Below are positions 37,499 to 49,710 of a stretch of DNA of 64,000 bases, piece after piece. Position numbers and translations under genes: made by a program. Under the pieces are notes generated by a model. It saw only the letters and a program-made list of their open reading frames with translations, was not told the origin of the DNA and did not search any database. This DNA is from Eutrigla gurnardus (lineage: Eukaryota > Chordata > Actinopteri > Perciformes > Triglidae): assembly GCA_963514095.1 (NCBI GenBank), contig OY741283.1:4870042-4934041 (forward strand), given 5' to 3'. The stretch's first letter is position 1. The number at the start of each line of letters is the position of its first letter.

Positions 37499-37603
37499 AG
37501 GGAGAGAGGAGAAGACAGGCAGAGCGGTTGGTCGAGGGCCGGTGTGCTTTTTTGCTGCATCGTCAACATCTGTAAACAGACAGTGGCACCCAACGTAACA
37601 CAC

Positions 37604-37630
37604 ACACACACACAGACTTAAGAACATGTG

Positions 37631-37677
<47 letters not shown>

Positions 37678-37710
37678 AAGAACATGTGAACACACACACA
37701 CACACACACA
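37604..37710. repeat. Duplicated (CA)n module
   Basis: The word CTTAAGAACATGTGAACACAC occurs at 37617 and again at 37675, each followed by a (CA)n run. This is a 58-bp tandem duplication of a microsatellite with its unique flank. Confidence 0.9.
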
Positions 37711-37739
37711 ATGAAGGAGGTGGTGCTGCTCCAGAGAAA

Positions 37740-37918
37740 CAACAGAAGAATAGAGGGGGAAGAGAGGGGATGGAAGAGGGAGAGAGAAGAGATGGGAGGA
37801 TAAGGAGAGAGGGATGGCGAGGGACGCAGGGGAGGAAAGAAGGGGTGACGGGGAAAGGAAGGGAAGAAAGGAGCGAGCGGGGGGTAAGAAGGAAGGGAAG
37901 GAGGGAGGGAAGAGAGGT
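37740..37918. repeat. GA-rich low-complexity tract
   Basis: About 180 bp dominated by GGGAAGAGAGG, GGGAGGATAAGG and GAAGGGAAGG words with few pyrimidines on the plus strand. Confidence 0.85.
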
Positions 37919-38003
37919 TAGCTGGATAAGTGGGGCAGTGCTGCAGCGTGACACATCAGCATTCTAAGCACAGCGGCAGAGAGCAGCGCAACCAACGCAG
38001 TTG

Positions 38004-38052
<49 letters not shown>

Positions 38053-40481
38053 GAAACACAGACATGCATACAACACACACACACAAGCTTCAAACATGTA
38101 CAACGCTGCCGGGGGGAGCGAGCATCGAACACGTTATCTCAGAAACACAAGCTTCGATAAAAAGTACAAATCGCTGGGTCGCATAATCTCCTCTAACACA
38201 CACACACACAAACACACACACACAGACACACACACACGCGTGTTAAGACAGACAAACGGCGCTATCAACGCAGACAATGCATAGATGACAAGCGATTTGG
38301 AGCTGCATTGGCGGGGAGCGCTGCAGAGCTCCAGATCCCGGGTGTTCCCAGAGATCTCAGGCTTGCTGACGTGACTAAAGCGGGCTCGTGTTGCTCTGGG
38401 AAGCCGATTCCACTCTGCTCAGGATTCATTATCTTCATGCTTGAATGACACTGATTGGCTGGCTGACCGGATCGATGGTTGGTTGACTGATTGGAATCAA
38501 AAACGCTCGATCATGCAGAGCATTTCTCTTACATGTGTGAAGCCATTGTCAGACATAGTGTTTGTTTTGTAATGGGTCTTGGGTTCAAGTTATACAACAA
38601 AGAAACACGTCTGGTCATCGTTGGAGGGAAAATGAATAAAAACAAGAATAAAAACTTTATAAATGCTTGGGAATGTGACCGATTCTGCTGCCTGAACAAA
38701 ACAGAATGCAAAGCATTAAAGGTGCTCCTGCTGAGTAAAGTTACAGGTAAAAAAAGGGCAAAGAACTGATGTCATTGTTATTATTTGTATTTATATTATG
38801 AAAATAAAATATTTTTGTGTCATATATTATAGTATTATATATTACATGTTTGTCAAACTTGTTGTATTTAATTTCTGAAAAATGTTTTTATCATTATCCA
38901 CTTGTTTTATTAATATTACTGTTTTCAAAAGTCAGGTTTTTAAATCCCTGTGTTGTTGATTTGTTCGCCTATTTTTTGTTATGAAAGGTGCTCTAAATAA
39001 AGCTGATTGTTTTTATTATAATTGTTTTTATGCAATTATTGAACAGAGAAAAAGCCACCTGTGGGTGACGCTTGATTATAAAATCAACTATAAAATCATA
39101 TTCTGATTATGTTTTAGAGAGATGGAATTGATTGTTAGGTTAATTAGTCTAAAGCAACTAGCAGCGCTTTAGCTCTGTTTATGATTTAAAAATTGGATTT
39201 TACTTTTGTAATATCAAAAAGCAACGCGTGACAACACACTCACCTTCCTGGATCAAACCCAGGAGACAAAGATGGTGAAACCAACACACTCGCCTTCACA
39301 CAAGCTCCTTTCCATCCCCTGACAGAGAATCCCCGTGTGAGGAACTCCTAACGACGTCTATGAGGAGCCGGAGGCGTAACGCTTCAACAAGCAAAGGTGG
39401 AACTTGTAATTCAGGTGAGTGGATCCAGGTGTGTGCAGGCAGTAACCACATCGGAGAGGCAGACAGGTGGGGTAAAGGTCGATACACATTCACTTCAGAG
39501 CTCCACTTACTGACAAAATCTCAAACCCGCTGAGAAAGAGCCATGTTTCAAAGACGTGGATTAAGTTAAACGATCTGGGGAATCAAAGAGGGGTGTTGCC
39601 TACTTGACTCCAAATACTGAAGGATCAGTGTGAGCTATTGTCCGTGCTGCACTTTAGTACTTAAGGAAAAGTGTTTGGCAGACAGCGGGGCCTGTAATTC
39701 ACTTTCAGTCACTTAAGGGATAATGTAAACTTCAAATACTGACTATCAACTTTTGGCACGGGGGAGATTTTTCATAGACCTATTAGGGCGATAACTGGGG
39801 ACGAATGTTTTATCATTAGCAAATGAGTGTCGTTCTTCATTCCTGTTTCAATATGATTTAAGTGATTTCATCCTCGCTTTGGAAGCTAAAAATGTCAATA
39901 CGGTCTGAAAATGCAGTAATACTTAAAAAAAAGTAAAGTTTACCCAAGATGTTCAAAGGAAAACGTAAAAAAAAAAACATATAAAAGAAAAGATGAATGA
40001 TCTCTAAATGTTTTCATAAAGATACGAGTTGTTGCCAAATGTCTTCTCCTCTGCTGCTTAGATCAGCTTTTTGTTCGAGGCATGTCCGTCTGTCTCTTGG
40101 CACCATTCACCATGTGAAATATCATATCACATTTCATATTTGTGCCATTTGATTATGATTCAGTGTGTCTATAAGGCAGACTCCACTCACAGAGATGAAA
40201 GGGAGGGCGCAGCTCCGAGGCTTGAAGTCTAAATAATGAACTACTTTTAAACTCTGCATCAGCAGCAGTGTTTCACAGTGGAGCATACATGTGAGTAGAG
40301 AGCCTCTAGTGGCCAACAAAGGCAACTACACCCTCATCAGAGAGATACAGTTTACATCTGATTTTTTGATGTTTAATGGCTCTAAACTGATAAAACACAG
40401 TTAAATCCTCTGATACAAAACTCCCACAAACCACTTTTCATTCTGAAAACACTCATATAAGCAAGATTACACGATATAACA

Positions 40482-40524
40482 GAGAGAGAGAGAGAGAGAG
40501 TGGGGGGGGGGGGGGGGGGGGGGG
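40482..40524. repeat. (GA)9 followed by a 23-nt G run
   Basis: GAGAGAGAGAGAGAGAGAGT leads into about 23 consecutive G (40502-40524), which could form G-quadruplex structure. Confidence 0.95.
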
Positions 40525-41452
40525 TACTATCCTTCCCTGTTAGCAGCTTTCATATGAACATTAAATCAGAGTGGCAGGTGTATTTGTGTGTGCGAAGGCA
40601 AGCATCTTTCCTGCAGTGAGACACCTGCAGGACACTTCTGCACTGTACCCGACCCTATGACCTCTGACCTCTCATCTTCATGGTACAAATAAGAAGAAGA
40701 AATGATTCACTCACAGAGCAAAAATTGCAAGACATTGCAAGCATGTCAGTAAAATGCTCCCTGAGGCAAACTGTTCGATATAATTGCTTTTGGAAAGCTC
40801 ACAAATGCCTCTGTGTTCCAAATCAATGGGCAAGAATCTGTCATTCCTTCACATCGGGGCTGATTTGGAACGGCTCCAGATGGAGTCGTGTTTGTGTGCC
40901 GAGTGGCTGTCGGACACATCTATGATGCCGACCTCGACAGGAGAGCTTGTAAGGAGAGAATTAGTAACATTTAGCACCGTCTGTTCTGGCCTCCGTCGCC
41001 GAGCAGCGACTTATAGCAGCTTGGGCGTTTGTCCACGGACGCGGCTGGAATCCTCCGACTCTCCGTCTCCGTTTCTATCTGGCACCGCAGACATTTCCCC
41101 AAAACCTCGTTACCAAATTACAGCGGCAAGGTTTTCGGTGAGCATGAATCAGTTTCACACGTTCACACACTCGGCAGAAACACTGCAGAGGTAACGGGAG
41201 AGTGACAGACGCTCACGCTCGCGGTCGGTCCGCGGCGTCCAACTGGCGACCCTCCCGGCACGAGGACATTTGGCCAACTCTGGTGCCGCTGCCGCCCACG
41301 GAAAGAGAATCCTTTCAATAAGGATGAAGCTCAGAGGAGATGGAGAGGCTTCTTTCTCATCGCTCTGTTACATTCGAACCAAGAGGAGCAGAGAGAGGGC
41401 CGCATGAAGGCTGGGAGAGTAAATCTACTTCATCTCGCTGCATTAAAGGTAC

Positions 41453-41454
<2 letters not shown>

Positions 41455-41544
<90 letters not shown>

Positions 41545-41590
41545 AGTGTGTGTGTGTGTGTGAGTGTGTGAGAGAGAGAGAGAGAGAGAG
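41455..41590. repeat. (GT)n-(GA)n compound microsatellite
   Basis: About 86 bp of GT, then GAGAGTGTGTG and GAGTGTG transitions, then about 20 bp of GA. Confidence 0.96.
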
Positions 41591-41668
41591 CAGATGACCT
41601 AGTTAGTTGTGTTCTCTTTAGAACTGTAATACTCACCACACTTCTGCTTCAATTTAGAATTTATTAAC

Positions 41669-41669
<1 letters not shown>

Positions 41670-41742
<73 letters not shown>

Positions 41743-41744
41743 GA

Positions 41745-41783
<39 letters not shown>
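41670..41783. repeat. (CA)n-(GA)n-(CA)n compound microsatellite
   Basis: CA, then GA (with GACAGAGAGAGA), then CA again, about 114 bp in total. It lies 80 bp from the GT/GA array at 41455-41590. Confidence 0.96.
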
Positions 41784-41785
<2 letters not shown>

Positions 41786-43674
41786 CCATAATTACGTGAT
41801 ACCTGGAAATAAAGATCTGGAAAGAATGAACCACATCTACATGACAGTGTTCTTCAGGTAAAACAGGTGAGCGGTGCTCAAGCAGAAAATTAATTTCATA
41901 TCTGTAAACGTTTTTCTTCGCCGTACGACCTTCGACAGATGACGACGCGCGGCTCTCACCTTCCGTCAGGAGACGTTGTTAAAAGTTGCACGAGCTTGAT
42001 CACACCACTTGATAAAATGAATTCAGTTTGGGCTCCATGTTTCCACGACTGTGATACACAACCCCGAACGGTTTTAGCATTTTGATGACAGAATGTGACA
42101 TGTTTCTTCATGTTCTTCCTTCATGTTGTTTTTACACCTCAGAGATGAATGAAATATATTATAGTGTGATCTGTCTTTTATTAGAATTACTCTCTGCCTT
42201 TTCCCCCTTTTTTTTGGATGGTAATGTTTCCTGCATGAGAGACACTGTGGAGCTTTTAAAACAATTGTATTTATTTTTTGGCACTTTGAGCTTTACAAGC
42301 AGAAAAATCTCTCAGGTTAATATCTCGGCAAAATTCTAGACCGATATATAGCAGATAAGAGGTTATGTATTATAGATAAAATCACATTTCTTCTTCAAAA
42401 TGACTTTTTGACCCCATTCTGACAACAGATTAATTATTCCTGTTTATTTTAAACAATATGTGGATTGAAAACTGACCATTTTGTTGGGCTCAAAAAAACA
42501 CATCAGCAAAATGCTTCTGGTTCACTCCCCTGGCATGTTGTACACCAAAGCATAATTAATGAAGACATACGCCGAGACCTTCATCTTCCTCCTCCTTGGC
42601 GATTCTCGCACATCCCAACTGCCCCCTCCTCACTTCACGATTTCCCCTGCCATCATCCCCCATCCTCCTGCCCCCAAGGGGGGGGAGGCAGATGGCGGTT
42701 CAGGTAAAATGAGGTGAGGAAAAGATGAGGAGGGGGAGGGAGGCGAGGATACGCAGCCAGGTGATGAAAGGGGGTCACAAATGGTGGGGGGAGACTGATT
42801 GATGGAGGGAAGGGATTGTGGGGGACAGAAGATAGAGGGGGGAAGACGGTGGAGGAAGGAGTTGGAAGGAGGAGCAGAAGGAAAGGGGGAGGGGATGTCA
42901 GTACGAGAGAGGAGCTATGTTTGGAGATGTGGACCAAGAACTGGGGCGTGCAGAGCAACTGTTTGATATGTTTCATGATGGGAATTACATGCATTATGCT
43001 CTGTGTGATACACACATTATCTCAGAGCTGACATTGTAGTATAGTTGTATAACACACACACACACACGCACACACACACACACAAACACAGCGCTGTCAA
43101 TACCTGGGCTGGACCTACTCATGCGTGTGCACATGACAGTCAGCCTACTTACGCATTCATCGGCACGTGAGCGTCATGCGAATGTTCAAACACGCGTACC
43201 CGCACTCCCCACACATGCATAGTGTTTCAAAGCAAATCATTCTCAGACTCAACATCACCGTCTCTGGCCTGAACGCCAACGTTATTCCCACTCCCATATT
43301 TCATCTTTCAATGTGCCGCCGAATCAGAAAATATCTTCTCTTACGACAGAAGTACCTTCAACTCTAACTGTTGTTTGGACATTTAATTCTCTCAACTTCC
43401 CTTTTTAATTCTGGTGTGTGCACACGGCCCTGCTCTCTCTCTCTCTCTCTGGTATTTGGACTGGTGGAGTTTATCTATTGTAATTAGGATCAACTGACAT
43501 GCGCTTTGAATTTACAAGGACAAAGGGACTCATCGTTATACAAACAATTCTGGGATTTAAGAACACGCCATGAATCTAGACTTTCCTTGGGATATTAAGA
43601 ACAAATTTAAGAACAAACTCAGGACTTTTACCTTCTACTTTTGTAATGTTTGATGAAAAAAATCCTTATTTACT

Positions 43675-44135
43675 ACTAGGGGCGGGTAAAAATATTTATA
43701 CGGCAATATATCGCGATACTTTGCCGCCCAATACAATATCGATTTTTCAACTCCAAAGATCGATTTAAAAAATAAAAGATTTATGTTTACACATACCTTT
43801 TACATTTTTTTTATATGACCTCTTCAGTTCAGTGTTCAAACAGCGACACAAAAGGAGAAACATTATTTATTATTATTATTTTATTATTTATTATTTTGTG
43901 CATTGTCACTCAGGGTACTTTATCCTTTTTCATTTTATTTTCATTATTTATTCCAGTGAATTTCATGGGAATTAATAAAATGGAGAGGCTGTTTGAATGA
44001 AATAGTTTTGACTCAATTTGTCCTCTGATCAATATCATCTGATGTACATATACAGGTACTTGTGTTTTCATCTTTATTTATATCGCAATATCGTGATACG
44101 TATCGTATCGTGAGGTTCTTGCCAATAATCTCCCC
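43675..44135. mobile_element. Non-autonomous DNA transposon, hAT-like (8-bp target duplication)
   Basis: An element of about 460 bp is flanked by the perfect 8-bp direct repeat TATTTACT (43667-43674 and 44136-44143), the length expected of hAT target duplications. Its left part carries AGGGGCGGGTAAAAATATTT and CAATATATCGCGATAC. Its right part carries ATATCGCAATATCGTGATAC, GTATCGTATCGTGAGG and ends TCTCCCC. Only the outer GGGG/CCCC of the termini mirror each other cleanly; the ATCGCGATA-type subterminal blocks are imperfectly inverted. From memory this is a frequent teleost repeat. The internal open frame is AT-rich and not a transposase. Confidence 0.6.
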
Positions 44136-46024
44136 TATTTACTTCCCTCGTATTCCCTGGAAGTAACAGTTGCTTCGCCCGGTCTGTATCGGTCCACAGG
44201 GTTCAGCTGGGGACCTGGTTTGTCAATAGAGAACACCTATCGCTTACACTCCCATCGATTTCTACATCATTGGGAATAGCGCGGCCAGGTTGCTCGGAGA
44301 TGAACCTGACAATACAGGCGGATGTGAACATCTGTCTTTCTCTAAGCTGTAACTCGACTCTTCCCGCCGCAAAGTCACGACCCGATGGATGCATGCAAAC
44401 ACATGGAGGCGAGACAAATACATGAACCAGTAAACATGGAAAAAAAGACTCACTCTGGGTGTTTAGAGACAAGAAATAGATACACAGAGACTGAGTAACC
44501 ACTACGCAGCTCATAAATCGTTCCTCGAAGCCTCATTTCACCCAAATACCAACGTTCCATCTATAAGGCACCCGGCGAGGAAAGCTCTGACCCCTAGAGG
44601 CCGCTCTGCGTCCCCAAACTTAATCATAGTCTAAAACTTTAACTCCAGTGGAACAATAACAACCCACATCCCTGCAACTTCAAACACATTAAAACAAGAA
44701 GATCAAATCTTCTTTTTGATACAAATCAATTCAAAAACACAAAAGATGAAGTACCGTACTTCCTTCCCGCTTTACACCACGGCACCATTACTGTCCGTCT
44801 ACTGTAATACGTTAAGTGATGCTGCGGCCAGCCAGGAGTTAAAAGCTCATTTGATGAAAGAGACAAAACGCGGAGCGAGCCAAACGCAGAAATCGATGGA
44901 GCTAATGTGATTTAATAAGAGGCGCTCTTTACTGCTGCGATGCCGGCGAACCCTGATAGATATCTTATGCTGCTGCTGCTTCGGCAATTTCATTTGGAAC
45001 ACATTCAGGGTCTTACAGAGGCTTTAACAACAGTAATAGAGGGAGGGAAGGAGGGAGACATCGGGAAACAGTGGCTATGAGGCTGTGTGACTTAATAATA
45101 TGACATATGGATGTTTTGTGGATTAAAACAATGTAAAACTTCATGCTCGACATTATTTGAGAAGTTAACATCGTTACCCAACGGCTCAGATAATAAACCA
45201 CTTTCCCGACACGGAAATTGTGGCTAATATGTTTATACTACGGAAGCAAAGATGAGTTCTTGCCATTTAACAGCCGGCTGAGTTAAACAGGAAGAATTCA
45301 TTAAGAAAGTCAGCATGCTGAATCCGTAAGAACCCCAAGAACTAATCATGAGATATTGGCTCGGCGGTATCTCTGATCTCAAATAATCTCTATAATCTAT
45401 TATCCCGGGTTATTCACAAACTCCATTAAACTTTCATTTTCAATGGGCTGTTGCTTCCTTGAGACTCCAGGAGGACGAGACTCCAGGAAGTCACTGCATC
45501 GGGCCTATAAATAAATAAAAATAAGTCTTCTCATCTAAACCGGCTGCAAAAACAAGGGAATAAGCATTTCCCAAAAATGTCAAAATATTTCTTTACAGCC
45601 ATGTGCAGAATCCTCATGTTATCATAGCATTTTTTTTTCTCTATTAATTATGCAGGGGAGATTTTACAGGGAGTTAGCAGTGTGCAAACTCTGCCTCACA
45701 CTTGGGTTTTTACACACATGACAGGCACAAACCAACAGAAGCTCCCAGCAAACACACACAAGTCCTCGCACGGAAACGAGCGGCTCCGCTGTGTAATTAA
45801 CTCACAATGAAGATAAACGAGGGACGCAGGAGGAGGTGGGGGAGAGAGGGGGGAGAGAGGGGGGGAGGGAGGGAGAAGAGCCGTGCGTTTTACACATGGG
45901 TAATAATTTCTCCCCATTGTCCCGTTTTGCAAAGGGAAGTGCAGTGCAGTTCCATGCATGTGTGTGTGTACATATATTAAATCACATGGGCCTTCTCTGT
46001 GGGTGTGTGACGTCTGCATGCATG

Positions 46025-46026
<2 letters not shown>

Positions 46027-46085
<59 letters not shown>
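46027..46085. repeat. (GT)n microsatellite
   Basis: Perfect GT run of about 58 bp. Shorter GT runs follow at 46171-46205 and 46300-46342. Confidence 0.96.
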
Positions 46086-46087
<2 letters not shown>

Positions 46088-46168
46088 CTGACAGAGAGAC
46101 TGTGTGTGGGCATGTGTAAAACATGTGCCAATGAATGGAAATGTGCAGTTTATGTATATGTATATATT

Positions 46169-46207
<39 letters not shown>

Positions 46208-47472
46208 TTGTGAATTATTCAACAGTAGAGAAATTGCAATAATGGCACAGTCAGCAGAAAAAAATGCAGGGCCTCTGTCTGCCAAGAGCTGTATATATGT
46301 GTGTGTGTGTGTGTGTGTGTGCGTGCGTGTGTGTGTGTGTGTAGACAGAGAGAGAGATATGGGGGGGTACCAACAGGCCAGAAGAAGAAATAATGGGGGA
46401 GGGGAGGACCTCTGAAAAAAGGTGGAGGTATGAAAAATGAGAAAGTGAGGTATCAGATGCAGAGATAAAGCTACGGGGCCGGCTCACTTCTTCCAACTTC
46501 CAGAACTAGAACAGCATTTCTGTAAACTCTATTTTTATTGCTCATATCTTATGAATATATATAGTTATATAGTTTTTTGTACTTAGATTTGGGTTACATC
46601 TCAGACTTCCCACCATACTTAGGCTTCATGTGGAGAAAAATAAAATAATTTTAATGTGCATATCTTAATTGAATTTTAAATCACAAATCAAAAATATGTG
46701 CTTTAAAAACAGCTGTAGTGCAACAAATGTGATCAAATGTCATTTGGGATATATATATAGCCTATATATATATATATTCATCATTTCTTTTTCCATTCAT
46801 TTTCTATGAGAGCCCATTCACTGTATGTGTGGGTGTTTGTTTGCTATTTTAATAATTGATTACAGAGGAAGCTTATAGATTATGTATTCATAAGGGCGTT
46901 GAGATAAAGGTGAGCAGACAAGACACTGACCCTGAGGTAGCTTCATGTCAACACATAAGAAGCAGATGAAGGTAATGTGTGACTTCTCGTGGTCTCTGAA
47001 AGCCTGACCCCCCACTCTGGACTTACCAGACTCTCTGAAGGTGAGATTTCCTGATCCTGTAAGCATTCGCTTCACCGGCAGGAAACCCTGCAGCATCTTC
47101 ACCTGTGGTGCAGCTCAAAGACGCTCAACAAGGCCTCCAGTCTGTCAAAACGGGGCCTTCGGATTTGTTGTCATTGTTTGAAGAAAATCAGTCAATGCTG
47201 GATAATATTCAGTTTACGAGACCACTGACGCAAACTCACAATTGGCTAATCTTGACATGTTTTTCACGTTTCATTCACGTCATTTTAATGACGTTGCACT
47301 CACATTAGCGCCCCCTACCGGCGGTACAAAACAGACTATAGCAGTGTGAGTCACCACAACCATGAGGTGCACTCACTCACGGATGCACACATGAGCATGA
47401 ATCTCCTGTCAGAGGCAACAATGATCTTTCAAACAACAACACAAGCTGCCCTCCCTTTGCAGTTTAAAAGGA

Positions 47473-47495
47473 GGGGGGGGGGGGGGGGGGGGGGG
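47473..47495. repeat. Poly-G run (23 nt)
   Basis: Twenty-three consecutive G after AAAAGGA. Possible G-quadruplex and a likely sequencing-length uncertainty. Confidence 0.93.
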
Positions 47496-48330
47496 CGAAA
47501 TGAGTGCAGAAAGACAGCAGCAGCTCTGCAAGCAGGTAGGGCGATATGGAAATAATTTTAAAAAAAGCTGTGTGTGTTTGGATGGAAGTGCAGAGGGGGA
47601 AACTGAGAAATTAGGGCAGAGAGACAGAGAGAGGAGAGAGATATAAAAAGAAAAGTAGAAAAAAAACCAGAGACACAAACATACTGACAAAGAGGAGGAG
47701 AACAGGACTCATAATGCAAGTGGAGGAGAGGAAATAGACAGAGAAGACATAGACAAGTGAAGCTGAAAATATGTATCAAGCTGTTCCAGCACCAGACAGA
47801 AGGGACATTAAAACCAAGAGATGCAGAACAGGTACTTTAGTAATCATTCAGATATCATTATTCATTTTTTCTCTCTTTACTATTGTTTGTTTGTTGCGAG
47901 GTGATACTTCAGTGTTTAGTGCCAATAAAGCCGTTTTTTATCTGGCGACGGAAGGCAGACAACAAGGCGACGGAGACCAACAGACAGGCAGAGGTGTGTC
48001 TCCAGCTGTGGTTTTAATGGTGTGTGTGAGCGGAGCAGATGGAGTCGTTAGCTCCCTGGGCCATCAGCCCAGTCTCTCTCTCTCTCTCTCTCGCCACCAT
48101 ACATCACCGGTGACGCACGCCCGAGCTCACCCCGGCGTTAACTTGACCGGAACTTATAGCTCGGCGTCACTTAACTACCTGTCAGGGTTAATACCTGCTC
48201 TGTGTGGTGATGTCACCGCATCTCTACACATGCAGCACGTCATCACACCTCGGGGCTGGTAGAAGGAATGGAGTAGAAGTACCTCAAATAGTACTTCAGG
48301 ACAGTATTAAATACATGTAAAGAGTATATT

Positions 48331-48841
48331 CAGGGTGGCCCATAATGTTGGAATAATTTGCAAATGTCTTGTCTTTTACGACGGCATATTGGGCCACTGT
48401 AGAAAAAAAAAGGTGGGCAATATTCTGAGAAAACAAATCGCAAATTTGTCACTTTCTTACGATGCTAACAACCGGCATCTATGCTATCTAACTTCCCATG
48501 AATGTACGCATTTGTTTTTCTAATTAATACATCACAAGGTGTGACAGCGTCTTTATATGCGCCAAATTGTCAACTTATGGGTGTTAATTGATCGGGCGGT
48601 TGGGCTAAGATGCTAGCGGTAGCACATTTGTGACTTTTTTTCTCAGAATATTGCCCACCTCTCTCGACGTCACTGTACCAAACAAATGTTATACAATAGA
48701 TGAATTAATTTCACCCGGGTAATCGTGACACATGATGTAATCATTGCACCCGGTCAAACGTGATTACTGATGCATTTAAATAGGAATAAACAGAAGATTG
48801 TTGTGTGAAAACACAATATTTCCACTTAATGGGCGACCCTG
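48331..48841. mobile_element. Tc1/mariner-like MITE with 30-bp imperfect terminal inverted repeats
   Basis: The left end 48331-48360 begins CAGGGTGGCCCATAATGTTG. The reverse complement of the right end 48812-48841 begins CAGGGTCGCCCATTAAGTGG. About 23 of 30 terminal bases agree. Flanking TA lies immediately after the right end (CCCTG-TA) and two bases before the left. There is no transposase frame. A related end, TGGGCGACCCTG, is at about 11848-11859. The family is inferred from the termini only. Confidence 0.6.
48411..48660. mobile_element. Nested inverted-repeat element inside the mariner-like MITE
   Basis: AGGTGGGCAATATTCTGAGA plus AAA at 48411-48433 is exactly inverted at 48638-48660. 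Similarity continues inward for about 15 more bases (ACAAATCGCAAATTTG against AAAAGTCACAAATGTG), so the inverted repeats total roughly 38 bp around a ~174-bp core. It may be a second MITE inserted in the first or the subterminal repeat of one composite element. Confidence 0.75.
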
Positions 48842-49304
48842 TAGATATAGATATAGATATATGACCATATCAATGCCCTTCCCAAATATGCTGATTCTCT
48901 TGTGGGAATCCACCATCAAACAGGTCAGTGACTCTGAAAATCCTATTCCCCAAACTGCCATTACTCACGAGCATTAACCACGCAACAGTCATCGCGTGAC
49001 CGACCCCCACGTCACAGCCCGGGTGGCATTAGTGACTGGAGCCCACGGCAACCAAGCGCACCACGGCAACACAGTACAACCGCTTTGTTCATTGTCAAGT
49101 GTACTGTATGGAGAAGAAAAGGAAAAAAGAAAAAAAAACGATAAATCAAATGAGCATATTGGCGAGGCCATTCAGAGCAGTTTAATGGCTCCAAAGCCAC
49201 TGACTGAGGACCCATTTTAGCTGTAGAGCAAAGCAGCCAAGGGGGGGGGGGGAAGAAAAGAATAGAAAATGACAGAAATGCAGCCAGAAAAAAATGAAGG
49301 AAGA

Positions 49305-49331
49305 GGGGGGGGGGGGGGGGGGGGGGGGGGG
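49305..49331. repeat. Poly-G run (27 nt)
   Basis: Twenty-seven consecutive G, with a 12-nt G run about 55 bp before it (49241-49252). Together they lie in a purine-rich stretch. Confidence 0.93.
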
Positions 49332-49672
49332 AGGTGAGTAAAGCTCCTTTGTTTCCCTCAGAAACCCATGAGGGAGGTATTTGAAGAAAAAAAAACCAGA
49401 GAGAGGGAGACGGAGAGGGAGACTGCACTTTACACTGCACTGCGCCATGCTCCTTCCTCACATTAGGAGTCCTTCTCCAGCCTCTTTCAAGTCTCTCTCC
49501 TCTCTCACATGAGCGTACACACCCAGATGTTCACCCCCACACACTCGCTGGTGAGCCACAGAGAGATGGATGGCCCCCGTAACCATCTCTACAGTGGGAC
49601 TGGCACAATCAATTATGGATAGATTTCAAAAGGGAAGAGTGCATATGTTTATGAATTATAGACCCGTAGCCA

Positions 49673-49676
<4 letters not shown>

Positions 49677-49708
<32 letters not shown>
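49677..49708. repeat. (CA)n microsatellite
   Basis: CA run of about 32 bp. Confidence 0.93.
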
Positions 49709-49710
<2 letters not shown>

